DNA of 64,000 nucleotides from the NCBI RefSeq assembly GCF_006170445.1, contig NZ_VCNA01000014.1, positions 1-64,000 of the forward strand. Reading direction: 5' to 3'. The position numbers and the translations under genes are program-made. Source of the DNA: Brevibacillus dissolubilis. Its GTDB lineage: Bacteria; Bacillota; Bacilli; Brevibacillales; Brevibacillaceae. Every line of letters starts with the position of its first letter. The first letter of the stretch is position 1. The notes under the pieces were generated by a model that was given only the letters and a program-made list of their open reading frames with translations, was not told the DNA's origin and did no database searches. Shown here piece after piece: positions 46,291 through 55,063 of the stretch.

Positions 46291-47130
46291 ATGGCTCCTT
46301 TGCTCATAATTGACCCTGGGCATGGCGGAATCGACCCCGGTGGGGGGAGTAATGAGCGTTTTGTTGAAAAAAACATGGTGCTCACCATCTCCACCTACCA
46401 ATACCGCAGGTTTCAAGAGCTTGGTGTATCGGTTCAACTGACCCGCAACTCTGATGTCACACTCGAAAGTGAAGAACGCGCAGCCATCATCCGGGAAAGC
46501 GGCGCAACATATTGCATCTCCAATCATATCAACTCAGGTGGTGGACGCGGGGCAGAAGCCATCTACTCCATCTATGCCTCTGCCGCATTGCCCCGTGAGC
46601 TGGTAGAGGAACTCGCATCAGAAGGCATGCCGACCCGCCGTGTGTTCACCCGTACACTGCCCAACAACCCCAGACTCGACTACTACTTCATCCACCGGGA
46701 GACCGGCAGTGTCGAGTCGGTCATCCTGGAGTATGGCTTTGCTGACAATGCTCAAGACTCTGAGAAAATCCAAAACGACTGGCGCGATCTGGCTGAGGCC
46801 GTGGTACGCGGCTTCTGTCAATTCGTCGGTCATCCGTACCGCCCTCCACAAACGCAGGGTGGCGGTGGCAGCACAAGTCCTGGCTCTGGCGGCGGCGCTC
46901 CCGGTTCTGGCGACTCTGGATCTGACGGCAGTAATCCCGGCACGGGTAGCCCTGGATCAGGAACAGGCAATCCACCATCGATCCCCGAATGGAAGCAGGA
47001 AGCGATCGACTGGCTGTTCGAACAAGGTCTGTTGACCAACCGAGACTGGTACAATCGTGTGGACGAACCGCTTCCGCTCTGGGCCGAAGCGATTATCCTC
47101 CGCCGTCTGTATGAAAAGCTTCGCTCGTAG
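46291..47130 (+). CDS. N-acetylmuramoyl-L-alanine amidase (endolysin-like)
   Basis: A 279-residue peptidoglycan amidase. Residues 1-~180 form an Amidase_3 domain: IDPGHGG (His), the Glu in NERFVEKN, CISNHINSG (His) and VILEYGF (catalytic Glu). A Gly/Ser-rich linker (~188-230) leads to a 45-residue C-terminal segment (WKQEAIDWLFEQGLL) seen in phage endolysins. There is no signal peptide, and a holin-like gene follows 29 nt downstream, which supports a lysis-type pair rather than a housekeeping amidase. GAGGTG lies about 8 nt before the ATG. Confidence 0.88.
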   Translation: MAPLLIIDPGHGGIDPGGGSNERFVEKNMVLTISTYQYRRFQELGVSVQLTRNSDVTLESEERAAIIRESGATYCISNHINSGGGRGAEAIYSIYASAALPRELVEELASEGMPTRRVFTRTLPNNPRLDYYFIHRETGSVESVILEYGFADNAQDSEKIQNDWRDLAEAVVRGFCQFVGHPYRPPQTQGGGGSTSPGSGGGAPGSGDSGSDGSNPGTGSPGSGTGNPPSIPEWKQEAIDWLFEQGLLTNRDWYNRVDEPLPLWAEAIILRRLYEKLRS

Positions 47131-47159
47131 CTTTTATTATACGTATGGAGGTGTAACGT

Positions 47160-47570
47160 ATGTATATCGAAATCGGTGCGATTATCGCAATCTCTCTTGC
47201 CGCCACGGCGACACTCTCTGATGCATTGAACATCCCGAAAAAGATGCGGTCATGGGCAGCGATGGGCTTGATCATCCTGCTCAATCTTGCCAACCACGCC
47301 TTTTTGCAAGCCGAACCCTTCGTCTGGCAAAATGCATTTACCGAAGGGCTGATGGCAGGTCTTGCCGCCGTCGGGATCTATTCTACCGGGAAAAATACCC
47401 GGCAACACTTCCTCTCCTCCCTCACATCACAAATCCTCGATGCCAACACCACGCCCCCTAATACGCCCACACAGGGCACTGCTTCTGAAACAACAGGAGC
47501 AGAACCTGCCCAAACAACTCAATCTACTTCACCAGAGACTGAAAATTACAAAAATAATCCAAAAGTCTAA
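47160..47570 (+). CDS. Holin-like membrane protein
   Basis: A 136-residue protein with three hydrophobic segments within residues 1-~75 and a Thr/Pro/Glu-rich tail. NIPKKMRSWAAMGLIILLNL and GLMAGLAAVGIYSTGKNT resemble holins of Bacillus/Clostridium phages. GGAGGTG lies 6-10 nt before the ATG. Downstream of an amidase, it would permeabilise the membrane to release it. No other phage genes are near. Confidence 0.75.
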   Translation: MYIEIGAIIAISLAATATLSDALNIPKKMRSWAAMGLIILLNLANHAFLQAEPFVWQNAFTEGLMAGLAAVGIYSTGKNTRQHFLSSLTSQILDANTTPPNTPTQGTASETTGAEPAQTTQSTSPETENYKNNPKV

Positions 47571-47596
47571 CCTGCTGTACTGCCTCTACCATCCGT

Positions 47597-47662
47597 AAAA
47601 AAAGAAAGGACGGCCCAATATGCCCACCGTGGCATCTGATTGAGTCGTTCCTTTCTTTTTTT
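47597..47662. terminator. Bidirectional terminator
   Basis: A 14-bp stem AAAAAAAGAAAGGA / TCCTTTCTTTTTTT with inner imperfect pairing, between convergent genes. Confidence 0.85.
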
Positions 47663-48530
47663 AATAGACCTGTTCCTGTTGTGTCTGAGATTGCTGTTGC
47701 TCATTGGCTTGCTGAGCCCGGAAGCGGGTGAGCGGCGTATCTTCCAGACGTGAGTAGTTTTCCCGTGCCGGTACGCTGACGATCTCATCTTCGGGATAGC
47801 GGTAGGCAGTCAGCATGCCACCGAAGACACAGCCTTGGTCGACGTTGACCGCGTTGTTCTTCCGCTCGGGTTCTGGCCGTGGATCGTGTCCCCAGATAAT
47901 CAGCGTATTCCCTTGCCGTGATTCCGTCCAGTCCCGGCGAAGCGGTCTGCCGTCTGCTCCGATCCCGTCGACGTCACCATAGCGGCAGAAGTTCTGTACA
48001 GCCGGACTGTCCTTGCCGATATAGCTGTCACGAATCCCTGCATGACAGGCGACCAGCTTGATTTCGCCCTTGCTCTTGACGATCTTGTGCGAAGGTGCCG
48101 TGAACAGCAGTCTGTGGCTTGCCGCACGCAATTTATTCGCCTTTTCCATTCCGTGTTCGCGCTCGTATGCTTGGAATTCCTGCTCCACCAATTCATCCCC
48201 GTGCGCCAGCGTGACCCTGCGTCCATCCAGCCAGCGTGCAATCTTCCAGCCATGATTGGAATCTACCATCTCCGCTAATCCAGCATCGATGTGGCGGATA
48301 AAAAAGTCCAGCATCGGAATCGACTTCGGACCACGGCTGGTGATGTCGCCCAAAGAGAGGATCATGCGGCCCCCCGGGTGCCGGTAGAGTTGATCCCCGG
48401 AGCCTTTGACATAGCCCAGCTGCCCGATCAGTTGGATAAATTCATCGTAACACCCATGCACATCGCCAATCACGTCGATGCCATGGTCGGCATGCATGAT
48501 CGGAGAACGTCTCTGTGGCACATTTCTCAA
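47661..48530 (-). CDS. PrpE-like metallophosphoesterase
   Basis: A 289-residue calcineurin-like phosphoesterase. IDVIGDVHGCYDEF gives the DxH dinuclear-metal motif, LGDITSRGP the GD motif, DSNHGWK an altered GNH motif (SNH), and WGHDPRP a later His. Relatives hydrolyse diadenosine tetraphosphate or phosphoprotein. The TTG at 48530 with GGGGTGA 5 nt upstream is the best start; the GTG at 48539 or the Met in MHADHG are alternatives. The C-terminus is Gln-rich (ANEQQQSQTQQEQ). Confidence 0.82.
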   Translation of the reverse strand: MRNVPQRRSPIMHADHGIDVIGDVHGCYDEFIQLIGQLGYVKGSGDQLYRHPGGRMILSLGDITSRGPKSIPMLDFFIRHIDAGLAEMVDSNHGWKIARWLDGRRVTLAHGDELVEQEFQAYEREHGMEKANKLRAASHRLLFTAPSHKIVKSKGEIKLVACHAGIRDSYIGKDSPAVQNFCRYGDVDGIGADGRPLRRDWTESRQGNTLIIWGHDPRPEPERKNNAVNVDQGCVFGGMLTAYRYPEDEIVSVPARENYSRLEDTPLTRFRAQQANEQQQSQTQQEQVY

Positions 48531-48582
48531 TCGTATCACCCCGTTTTAGTAAAATTACCTATTCTTACTAGCATAGCCGCAA

Positions 48583-48613
48583 AATAAAAAACTCATCCGT
48601 TGGCCGGACGAGC
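48583..48613 (-). terminator. lia operon terminator
   Basis: CTCATCCG / CGGACGAG arms (one wobble); read leftward it is followed by TTTTTTATTTT. Confidence 0.85.
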
Positions 48614-48643
48614 TTTGTTCCCATTTTTTACGGTTCTGGCACC

Positions 48644-49273
48644 TTACTGCAGATTATTGGTATGTACATAGATCGCCGCCTGTGTGCGATCTTCGACACC
48701 GAGCTTGGAGAGGATGTTGCTGACATGGGTTTTGACTGTTTTGATCCCGATGATCAGCTCGTCAGCGATCTCCTGGTTGGACTTGCCTTGCCCGATGAGG
48801 AGCAGCACCTCCAGCTCACGTGGAGTAAGCTGCTCATGCGGTGCCGCCTCCTGACCACTGCGAAAACGGGCCATGATCTTGCTCGCCACCCGCGATTCCA
48901 GCACAGGCTCTCCGGCAGCAGCACTGCGGATGGCACGGGCGATCTCGGAGGCACGGGAGGTTTTGAGCAGGTAGCTGAATGCCCCAGCTTCAATGACAGG
49001 GTATACTTTTTCATCGTCGATAAAACTTGTCAGCACGATCACTTTGACCGCCGGACACTCTTCCCGGATTCGGCGGGTGGCCTCGATACCGCCCATCCCT
49101 TCCATCACTAGATCCATCAGAACCACATCAGGCTGCAATTCCTTGGCCAGCTGGACACCCTCTTCACCACTGGAAGCCTCGCCCATCACTTCGATGTCAT
49201 CTTCGGTGGAGAGATAAGCGGCAAGCCCCATCCGCACCATCTCGTGATCATCCACTAGCATCACACGAATCAT
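48644..49273 (-). CDS. liaR: Response regulator LiaR
   Basis: A 209-residue NarL/LuxR-type regulator. The receiver has VDDHEMVRMGL, the phosphoacceptor Asp in VVLMDLVMEGMGG, and the Lys in SYLLKTS. The output domain is a LuxR helix-turn-helix (LTPRELEVLLLIGQGKSNQE). Its ATG overlaps the liaS stop (ATGA), coupling translation. With LiaS and LiaF it would respond to cell-envelope stress and activate liaIH-type genes. Confidence 0.93.
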   Translation of the reverse strand: MIRVMLVDDHEMVRMGLAAYLSTEDDIEVMGEASSGEEGVQLAKELQPDVVLMDLVMEGMGGIEATRRIREECPAVKVIVLTSFIDDEKVYPVIEAGAFSYLLKTSRASEIARAIRSAAAGEPVLESRVASKIMARFRSGQEAAPHEQLTPRELEVLLLIGQGKSNQEIADELIIGIKTVKTHVSNILSKLGVEDRTQAAIYVHTNNLQ

Positions 49274-50397
49274 ACAGGTACTGTCCCTCCTTTGTTATGC
49301 GCCTCCATCACCAGTGGAACCCGCACTTCGATTTGTGTTCCTTTGCCGACGGCTGTATAGATTTCCATCGAGCCGCCAATCTCATTGACCCGCTCTTTCA
49401 TCGAAACGAGGCCGTATGAGGTCATCTTATCGCTGTCCGGGTCAAATCCTACCCCGTCATCGGCTACCCGCAGTCGTACTTGTCCATCAAAAGAGAACAG
49501 CTTCACCGTCACCATATTGGCTTTGGCATGGCGCAGGGCATTGGAGAGGGCTTCCTGCAAGATACGGAACAGATGATCCTCGATCCCGTTCGGCACCCCG
49601 GTCAGATCCCCCAGCTCCCACGTAATCCCTGTCACCTGCTTGCGGGTCAACTCATCTAATAGCTCGGTGACCGCCTCTTTGAGCGATTTATTCTGCAATG
49701 TCGCCGGACGTAGATGCAGAAGCAGTGCCCTCATCTCCGACTGCGCGGCAGCTGCCATCTCTTCGACCAGCTCGATCTGCTGGGCGGCCCGCTCCGGGTT
49801 CTTTCCGATCAGCCGCTTGATCGCCGCCGTCGTCATCGCGATGGCAAACAGCTGCTGGGAGACAGCATCATGCAGCTCACGGGCCAGCCTCTGCCGCTCT
49901 TCAGTAACAGCCGCATGTCTGACCTGCTCGCCCAGCTCCGCATTGTGGGTGGACAGACGCTGCAGCGATGCCACCTGTTCTTCCCATCTGGCGGCAAATC
50001 CGTTGGTCTGTAACGCCAGCATCCCCAGCTCATCATCCCCGAGATCCGGCAAACGATAAGATAAGATCCCCCGCTGCAGATTGAGTCCAGCCTCCAAGAG
50101 GATATGTAATCGCTTTTTCAACAGATTGCCGACGATATATCCAACCACAATCCCGACGATTACCGCCACAGCCAGCGCGATCAGCAATAATAAGAAAAAG
50201 AACGTACCGTCCACCCTGACCAATGCAGGCACATGAAAATAAACCATCAGCGCCTGAAGCTGCACCGGATGCTGGTTCAGATACGCCCCAATGATATAAA
50301 ACGCAAGAAAAACAGCCCCTGTGGCAAGTGCCGCAAGCAAGGCTCCCTGCCTGACAAACTGCCATTGGATACTAGCCAGCTTTTTTTGGTGAATCAT
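49270..50397 (-). CDS. liaS: Sensor histidine kinase LiaS
   Basis: A 375-residue membrane kinase. Two helices (about residues 15-38 and 52-80) flank a very short outer loop, the 'intramembrane-sensing' layout. HAMP-like region, then HisKA_3 dimerisation with ARELHDAVSQQLFAI (phospho-His) and the HATPase domain (EALSNALRHAKA, VADDGVGFD). The minimal sensor implies that LiaF, encoded just upstream, supplies the signal. Confidence 0.92.
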   Translation of the reverse strand: MIHQKKLASIQWQFVRQGALLAALATGAVFLAFYIIGAYLNQHPVQLQALMVYFHVPALVRVDGTFFFLLLLIALAVAVIVGIVVGYIVGNLLKKRLHILLEAGLNLQRGILSYRLPDLGDDELGMLALQTNGFAARWEEQVASLQRLSTHNAELGEQVRHAAVTEERQRLARELHDAVSQQLFAIAMTTAAIKRLIGKNPERAAQQIELVEEMAAAAQSEMRALLLHLRPATLQNKSLKEAVTELLDELTRKQVTGITWELGDLTGVPNGIEDHLFRILQEALSNALRHAKANMVTVKLFSFDGQVRLRVADDGVGFDPDSDKMTSYGLVSMKERVNEIGGSMEIYTAVGKGTQIEVRVPLVMEAHNKGGTVPV

Positions 50398-50410
50398 GTG
50401 AGCACACCCC

Positions 50411-51310
50411 CTAGATGTACTTCACATCAATATCGCCAGCGATCAGCGAAATGATGATCTTTACTTTTTGGGTGGCCACGTCATAATGATCGGCTGACAG
50501 CATCACTCTACGGTTAATCCCACCCTGACGGTGACCCAGAATCTCCATGTCGCCAAAGTTCACTTCTCCTATAACAGAGACCGGCAGATCGATTGGCACG
50601 TAGATCGTCACATCGCCTATCCATCCATTGATGAAGAGGAATGTCTCTTCATCCGGTATCACCGCACGGGACAGATCGATCACGACATTGCCAATCCCGT
50701 GCCAGATCTGCATATGAGAAAGCTCAAACCGCCCTGATGTCAGATGAAAATCACCGATCAACGAGCTTCTTGACTCGACCTTCTGATGGATCGTCCCTGT
50801 CGGAAACGGGGTCTCCAGCTTCACCCGATACAGCAGATCGTCCAGGTCCCAGCCTTCAGCCATACCCGCTCCCCTCTGTGAAGCTTTCGTTTTGTCCGAA
50901 GCATTCTGTGGTGGAGTCTGTCCTTGATTGGCCGTCCACGCTTCGAATTCATCCATCCCCATATCTGATGAAACCGTCTTACCTTTATCCCCGAACAACG
51001 GCTTCGACTTTCTCCTGACCAGCCGAAGCCCGTAATACATCAGCACAAGCGGAAAAGCTATTCCCAGCGCATCATCAACCGAGATCCCAAGCCACAGATC
51101 CAGCACAAACAAGACTCCCAGTGAGATGAGGACGATTCCGCTCAACCGCTTTCTCTTCGCCCATTGTCTTGCACCGATATAAATCAAAATCAACGGCCAC
51201 ATATCAAAAAGACTAAATGAAATGAATCCAATATTATCGAGGAAGAGCCCAAAACCAATAAAAATAATGATGATCCCAAGGACCATCTTGCGTAAGCGGG
51301 TAGATATCAC
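50411..51310 (-). CDS. liaF: LiaF-like envelope stress regulator
   Basis: A 299-residue membrane protein with N-terminal helices (about residues 8-100) and a C-terminal beta-rich 'cell wall-active antibiotics response' domain (~180-299; GWIGDVTIYVPIDLPVSVIG). LiaF inhibits the LiaSR system until envelope damage. The start is GTG with GAGGAGG upstream, and the gene lies 13 nt before liaS. Confidence 0.9.
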   Translation of the reverse strand: MISTRLRKMVLGIIIIFIGFGLFLDNIGFISFSLFDMWPLILIYIGARQWAKRKRLSGIVLISLGVLFVLDLWLGISVDDALGIAFPLVLMYYGLRLVRRKSKPLFGDKGKTVSSDMGMDEFEAWTANQGQTPPQNASDKTKASQRGAGMAEGWDLDDLLYRVKLETPFPTGTIHQKVESRSSLIGDFHLTSGRFELSHMQIWHGIGNVVIDLSRAVIPDEETFLFINGWIGDVTIYVPIDLPVSVIGEVNFGDMEILGHRQGGINRRVMLSADHYDVATQKVKIIISLIAGDIDVKYI

Positions 51311-51346
51311 GGGAGTCTCCTCCTCTTTTGTGTCACATTCGCTGCT

Positions 51347-51898
51347 TTATTTTTTGATGCAGACATAGACAAACGCTGGGGGAACATTGAATGCAGTAAA
51401 CTTGATTTGAACCTGACCAAACTTCTCCTCCAGATCTTCCTTCATCTGCAGAGAGTATTGGAACGTTACAAAAATACCGCCCGGTGACAGCGCTTCATAA
51501 ATATTATCCAGAATGGCTTTGCGTAATTCCGGCGGAAACACGGCAAACGGCAAGCCTGATACAATCGCATCCGCCTTAGGAAAGTTCATCTCTTCCAGAT
51601 AACTCGTCAAAAGAACTGCCTCGTCACGGATGATCAGATCAGGAAAACGCTTCGACAGCATCTCCTGAAACTGCGGATCACGCTCCACGACGAAGAAGTT
51701 GGTGTTCGGCTTTTTCTTTTGCAGAATCGCTTTAGTAAACACACCTGTCCCCGGTCCAAGCTCCACCACCGTTTTGACGGTATGCCACGGAACTTGTTTC
51801 AGCATGAGATTAGACAAAAAACGTGAGCTGGGCATGATGCTCCCGACACGATCCGGATGTGTTACAAACCGTCTTAAGAATACGAGTATATCCGACAC
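51347..51898 (-). CDS. SAM methyltransferase, phospholipid N-methyltransferase-like
   Basis: A 183-residue Rossmann methyltransferase with TVVELGPGTGVFTKAIL (motif I) and ADAIVSGLPFAVFP, a variant of the NPPY-type motif IV seen in KsgA/PmtA-like enzymes. A lipid or rRNA target is possible; lipid is suggested only by its place inside the lia locus. The GTG at 51898 has AGGAGG upstream. A terminator separates it from liaH, so it probably starts the liaFSR transcript. Confidence 0.8.
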   Translation of the reverse strand: MSDILVFLRRFVTHPDRVGSIMPSSRFLSNLMLKQVPWHTVKTVVELGPGTGVFTKAILQKKKPNTNFFVVERDPQFQEMLSKRFPDLIIRDEAVLLTSYLEEMNFPKADAIVSGLPFAVFPPELRKAILDNIYEALSPGGIFVTFQYSLQMKEDLEEKFGQVQIKFTAFNVPPAFVYVCIKK

Positions 51899-51913
51899 AA
51901 AGATGACCTCCTA

Positions 51914-51946
51914 GGGGAAAAAGCAGCCCGCTTGATACGGACTGCC
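51914..51946 (-). terminator. liaH terminator
   Basis: GCAGCCCG / CGGACTGC arms; read leftward the hairpin is followed by TTTTTCCCC. It divides liaIH-like genes from the methyltransferase-liaFSR unit. Confidence 0.75.
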
Positions 51947-51958
51947 GAGCCTTTACGA

Positions 51959-52678
51959 CTATTTATTCAACGAAACTTCACTTGTTGCCTGTACGGCTTC
52001 CGAATGTGGTGTTCTCCCAGTACCTAACTTGGTTTTAAGCTCTGCCAGTTCGCGTTCGATGTCATCCTTGTGTTCCAGAGCGCGAAGCTTGTGAGACAGA
52101 GAGCCGCATGTACGGTGCTGACCGGAGAGCTCGGCTTCCGCTTCCATCTGGGTCACTTTTTCTTCCATCCGGGAAAAACCGCGAATCGCACTGTCACAAC
52201 CAATGCCGGTAATTGCTGTATTGATCTGCTTTTGCGTACGTGCTACCTGAGCCCGAGCCATCAGTGTATATTTTTTCGCACGCATCTTATAAAATTCATC
52301 CTTGAGCTCAGCCAGCTTCTCACGCATTTGTTGGGCAGCATCACGGGCGGTCGCATAAAGAGTTTCATATTCTTTAGCGCGGGTTTCGTACTGCTTCTTG
52401 TCCAGAAGTGCGCGGCGGGCCAGATCATCTTCGCCTTCCTGCAGAGCCAGCATCACTTGGCGGTCACGCTTCTCTGCCATAGCGTGTGCTTCTTCATATT
52501 GTTGACGGAATTTTTTCTCCTGCGCTACCTGACGGGCAACAGCCACTTCGACGCGGCCAATCTCTGCTTCCATATCACGCATGTACTGGTTCAGCATTAC
52601 AACCGGGTCCTCTAAGGAATCCATTACATCATTCACCGAAGCTACTGTCAAGTCACGCAATCTTTTCAAGATACTCAT
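51959..52678 (-). CDS. liaH: PspA/IM30 family protein (LiaH-like)
   Basis: A 239-residue, almost wholly alpha-helical coiled-coil protein. MSILKRLRDLTVASVNDVMD and DPVVMLNQYMRDME are the family N-terminus. Such proteins form large rings that protect damaged membranes. GGAGGAA lies about 7 nt before the ATG. It follows the LiaI-like gene, as liaH follows liaI in B. subtilis. Confidence 0.92.
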   Translation of the reverse strand: MSILKRLRDLTVASVNDVMDSLEDPVVMLNQYMRDMEAEIGRVEVAVARQVAQEKKFRQQYEEAHAMAEKRDRQVMLALQEGEDDLARRALLDKKQYETRAKEYETLYATARDAAQQMREKLAELKDEFYKMRAKKYTLMARAQVARTQKQINTAITGIGCDSAIRGFSRMEEKVTQMEAEAELSGQHRTCGSLSHKLRALEHKDDIERELAELKTKLGTGRTPHSEAVQATSEVSLNK

Positions 52679-52729
52679 CTACAATTCCTCCTTAATTTTA
52701 CCATTAATTTACGAATTTAAAAAGTTAAC

Positions 52730-53143
52730 TTATTGTTGCTTTGCGGTAGACTTTCTTTCAAAATGGTCCAACTCGTCTTCACGCAGGATCTTCTTGGCCC
52801 ATTCGCGTTCCAGAATGCTTGGTGCCTCATGGGGGTCGCGGTTGCGGCTGCGCAGTAATTTAAATCCGAAGTAGATGACCACGATCGACAAGGCGCTGGT
52901 AAACAGCAGATCAAGCTTGCCGATCATCATCAGGAAGCCGAACAGGAATACCATGATTCCCCACCATCTGCCCCCTTTTCCCTCACCGGCCATGAGCTTC
53001 TTGGCTCCATAGACCATGATCAGGCCAGGGATCAGAAACCCGAAGATGTCGCCTCCGTCGATGCCCAGCATGTCTAAGAATAGAAGCGAGCCTGTGATCA
53101 GGAGAACGAATCCGAGTAGAATTTTGCCAGACCTCTCATTCAC
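52730..53143 (-). CDS. LiaI-like small membrane protein
   Basis: A 137-residue protein with about four hydrophobic helices (e.g. ILLGFVLLITGSLLFLDMLG; WGIMVFLFGFLMMIGKLDLL) and a charged C-terminus. It resembles the LiaF/LiaI transmembrane module and may anchor LiaH. The GTG at 53143 has GGAGGG 8 nt upstream; an ATG 17 codons earlier lacks a ribosome binding site. Confidence 0.8.
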   Translation of the reverse strand: MNERSGKILLGFVLLITGSLLFLDMLGIDGGDIFGFLIPGLIMVYGAKKLMAGEGKGGRWWGIMVFLFGFLMMIGKLDLLFTSALSIVVIYFGFKLLRSRNRDPHEAPSILEREWAKKILREDELDHFERKSTAKQQ

Positions 53144-53437
53144 AACTTCATCCCTCCGTTTGCTCGTGTGGTTGGTGGTGTGTGGTTCGTTCATGTCTTT
53201 ATTCTAGGGGAATCCGCATCTTGGCATAACGGGCGGGCGGTTGGTTTTCGTCTCCGTCTCGGGTCGGAGAGAGGGTACAACCTTGATTGGAGTCAGCTGC
53301 CTTATGCAAAAAGCCCTGATCTCTCGACAAAAAATACGCTGATAATTGTGACAAAAGTGTGAACTGTCGACAGAATAAGGAGGAAATTTATACTTCTTAA
53401 CGAATTCTTACAACTATGCGTAGAAAATAATCGAAAA

Positions 53438-53553
53438 AAGCCGAGTTACATTACGTGTAAACGGGGGAACCACTTTTTTTGGGGTGAATAGCGGCATCTT
53501 TTGCTGCTTAGGGCAACCTTTCGACCGAACCCTTCAGCTAACCTCGTAGGCTT
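53438..53553 (+). ncRNA. Cyclic di-AMP riboswitch (ydaO/yuaA type)
   Basis: The hallmark blocks appear in order: AAGCCGAG, CGGGGGAACCA, GGGGTGAATAGCGGCATC, AGGGCAACCTTTCGACCGAA, CCCTTCAGCTAACCTCGTAGG. AAGCC (53438-53442) pairs with GGCTT (53549-53553) as closing stem. It lies 18 nt upstream of a P60-type cell-wall hydrolase gene, the classic target; high c-di-AMP would lower expression. The interval 53144-53437 otherwise holds a short hairpin (TCTCCG/CGGAGA) and the start region of the liaI-like gene. Confidence 0.95.
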
Positions 53554-53571
53554 GGGAAAGGGGCAGCATCC

Positions 53572-54081
53572 TTGCGTAAATGGTTATGTTCTTTACTTGT
53601 CGCAGGTCTTCTTGTGACAGGAGCGCCATCCGCTTTTGCTGATACAGCGCTTCTGACAGATACCATCCAACCTCTTTACGGAGTGCCATACCGTTCTGCC
53701 GGCACTTCAACAAACGGATTTGACTGCTCCGGTTTTACGCAGTACGTCTACCAGAAGCTTGGTGTAGACCTGCCTCACTCCTCCGCTGCCCAATACAAGA
53801 TGGGACAAGCTGTTGAAAAAGATCAATTGCAAGTAGGCGATCTCGTCTTTTTCAATACAGGCGGACGCGGCGTATCACACGTCGGCATCTACATCGGCAA
53901 CAACACTTTCGCGCACTCTGAATCAGGCCGTGGTGTTGTCAAAACGAAGCTGAATGAGCCTTACTACTGGGGTAAGCGTTATGTGGGAGCCAAGCGCATC
54001 CCTGCACTCAGCCAAGTTCTTGCAGACAAAGAGACAGACAACAAAACAAACGTACAGTCCCCTTCCACATCTGCAAAGTAG
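53572..54081 (+). CDS. NlpC/P60 family peptidoglycan endopeptidase
   Basis: A 169-residue secreted hydrolase. A signal peptide covers residues 1-23 (ends SAFA). The single NlpC/P60 domain has the catalytic Cys in GFDCSGFTQYVYQ, the His in SHVGIYIG and a third polar residue in FAHSES; it cuts within stem peptides. No LysM or SH3 anchor is present. The start is TTG with AAAGGGG 8 nt upstream. Control by the c-di-AMP riboswitch links wall turnover to osmotic state. Confidence 0.92.
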   Translation: MRKWLCSLLVAGLLVTGAPSAFADTALLTDTIQPLYGVPYRSAGTSTNGFDCSGFTQYVYQKLGVDLPHSSAAQYKMGQAVEKDQLQVGDLVFFNTGGRGVSHVGIYIGNNTFAHSESGRGVVKTKLNEPYYWGKRYVGAKRIPALSQVLADKETDNKTNVQSPSTSAK

Positions 54082-54120
54082 TAGAAGAACCGTACATACT
54101 GTTACCCGATTTAACTTATT

Positions 54121-54151
54121 AAGCCAGAGGCATAATGTCTCTGGCTTTTTC
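54121..54151 (+). terminator. P60 gene terminator
   Basis: AAGCCAGAG / CTCTGGCTT arms followed by TTT. Confidence 0.88.
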
Positions 54152-54319
54152 TGAATCAATTTAGTACCTGCTCACAAGATAAGGTGACAGAAATGAAGGT
54201 CACAGGAAATCTTCTTCCAATCATAAATAAATTTTACATGCCAGTAAAACAACTTTCCGTGATATGATTAGGAGTAACGTAATCCTACATTGATCGACAA
54301 ATATGGGAGGGTCATTCCT

Positions 54320-55060
54320 TTGAAGGAACATGTATTTGTAGTAGATGACAACCAAGAGATTATTGATCTCTTACAAGATATCCTAGAATCTGAAGACTTC
54401 GAAGTCTCTTATGCCAACAGTGGTGAACAGGCTCTGGAAATGCTTGGTAACGGTCTTACTCCTAACATCCTGTTGCTCGACATCATGATGCCGAATATGA
54501 GCGGGTATGAGCTGTGTGCCCAGATCCGCCGCGAGCATGACCTGCCAATCCTGTTCCTTAGCGCCAAAGGCAAGGCGGTCGACAAGGTTGTCGGCTTAGA
54601 GATCGGCGCTGACGACTATATCACCAAGCCGTTCGATGCAGAAGAGCTGCTCGCCCGCATCCGTGCCCATCTGCGCCGCTATGAGCGCATCCGCAAAGTC
54701 AACGTGCCTGTGGCTGCACCTGCCGTCGAGCCAGAAAAGGATTCGCAGCAAGGTGTACCGATTACGGTGCTCAAGTTCAAAGGTCTGGAAATTCACAAAG
54801 AAACGTATTCCGTCTATGTAAATGAACAAAAAATCGATTTGTCCACAAAAGAATTCCAGCTCCTCTCTTTCTTAGCGGAGAATCCGGGAATCGTGTTTAC
54901 CCGCGAACAAATCTATGACCGCGTCTGGGGCTATGGATACGGCTCTCTGAACACGGTCACCGTGCATATCAAAAACCTGCGCGAAAAGCTGGAAGCCGAC
55001 CGGACATTTATCAAAACCCAATGGGGAACGGGATACGTCTTCATCGGGGAGCGAATCTAA
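54320..55060 (+). CDS. OmpR-family response regulator
   Basis: A 246-residue regulator. The receiver has VVDDNQEIIDLL, the phosphoacceptor Asp in NILLLDIMMPNMSG and the Lys in DDYITKPFDAEELL. A linker (~120-145) leads to the winged-helix DNA-binding domain (LSTKEFQLLSFLAENPG; TVTVHIKNLREKLE). The TTG at 54320 has GGGAGGG 8 nt upstream; an ATG ten codons earlier lacks one. Paired with the kinase 3 nt downstream. Target genes unknown. Confidence 0.92.
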   Translation: MKEHVFVVDDNQEIIDLLQDILESEDFEVSYANSGEQALEMLGNGLTPNILLLDIMMPNMSGYELCAQIRREHDLPILFLSAKGKAVDKVVGLEIGADDYITKPFDAEELLARIRAHLRRYERIRKVNVPVAAPAVEPEKDSQQGVPITVLKFKGLEIHKETYSVYVNEQKIDLSTKEFQLLSFLAENPGIVFTREQIYDRVWGYGYGSLNTVTVHIKNLREKLEADRTFIKTQWGTGYVFIGERI

Positions 55061-55063
55061 CTC

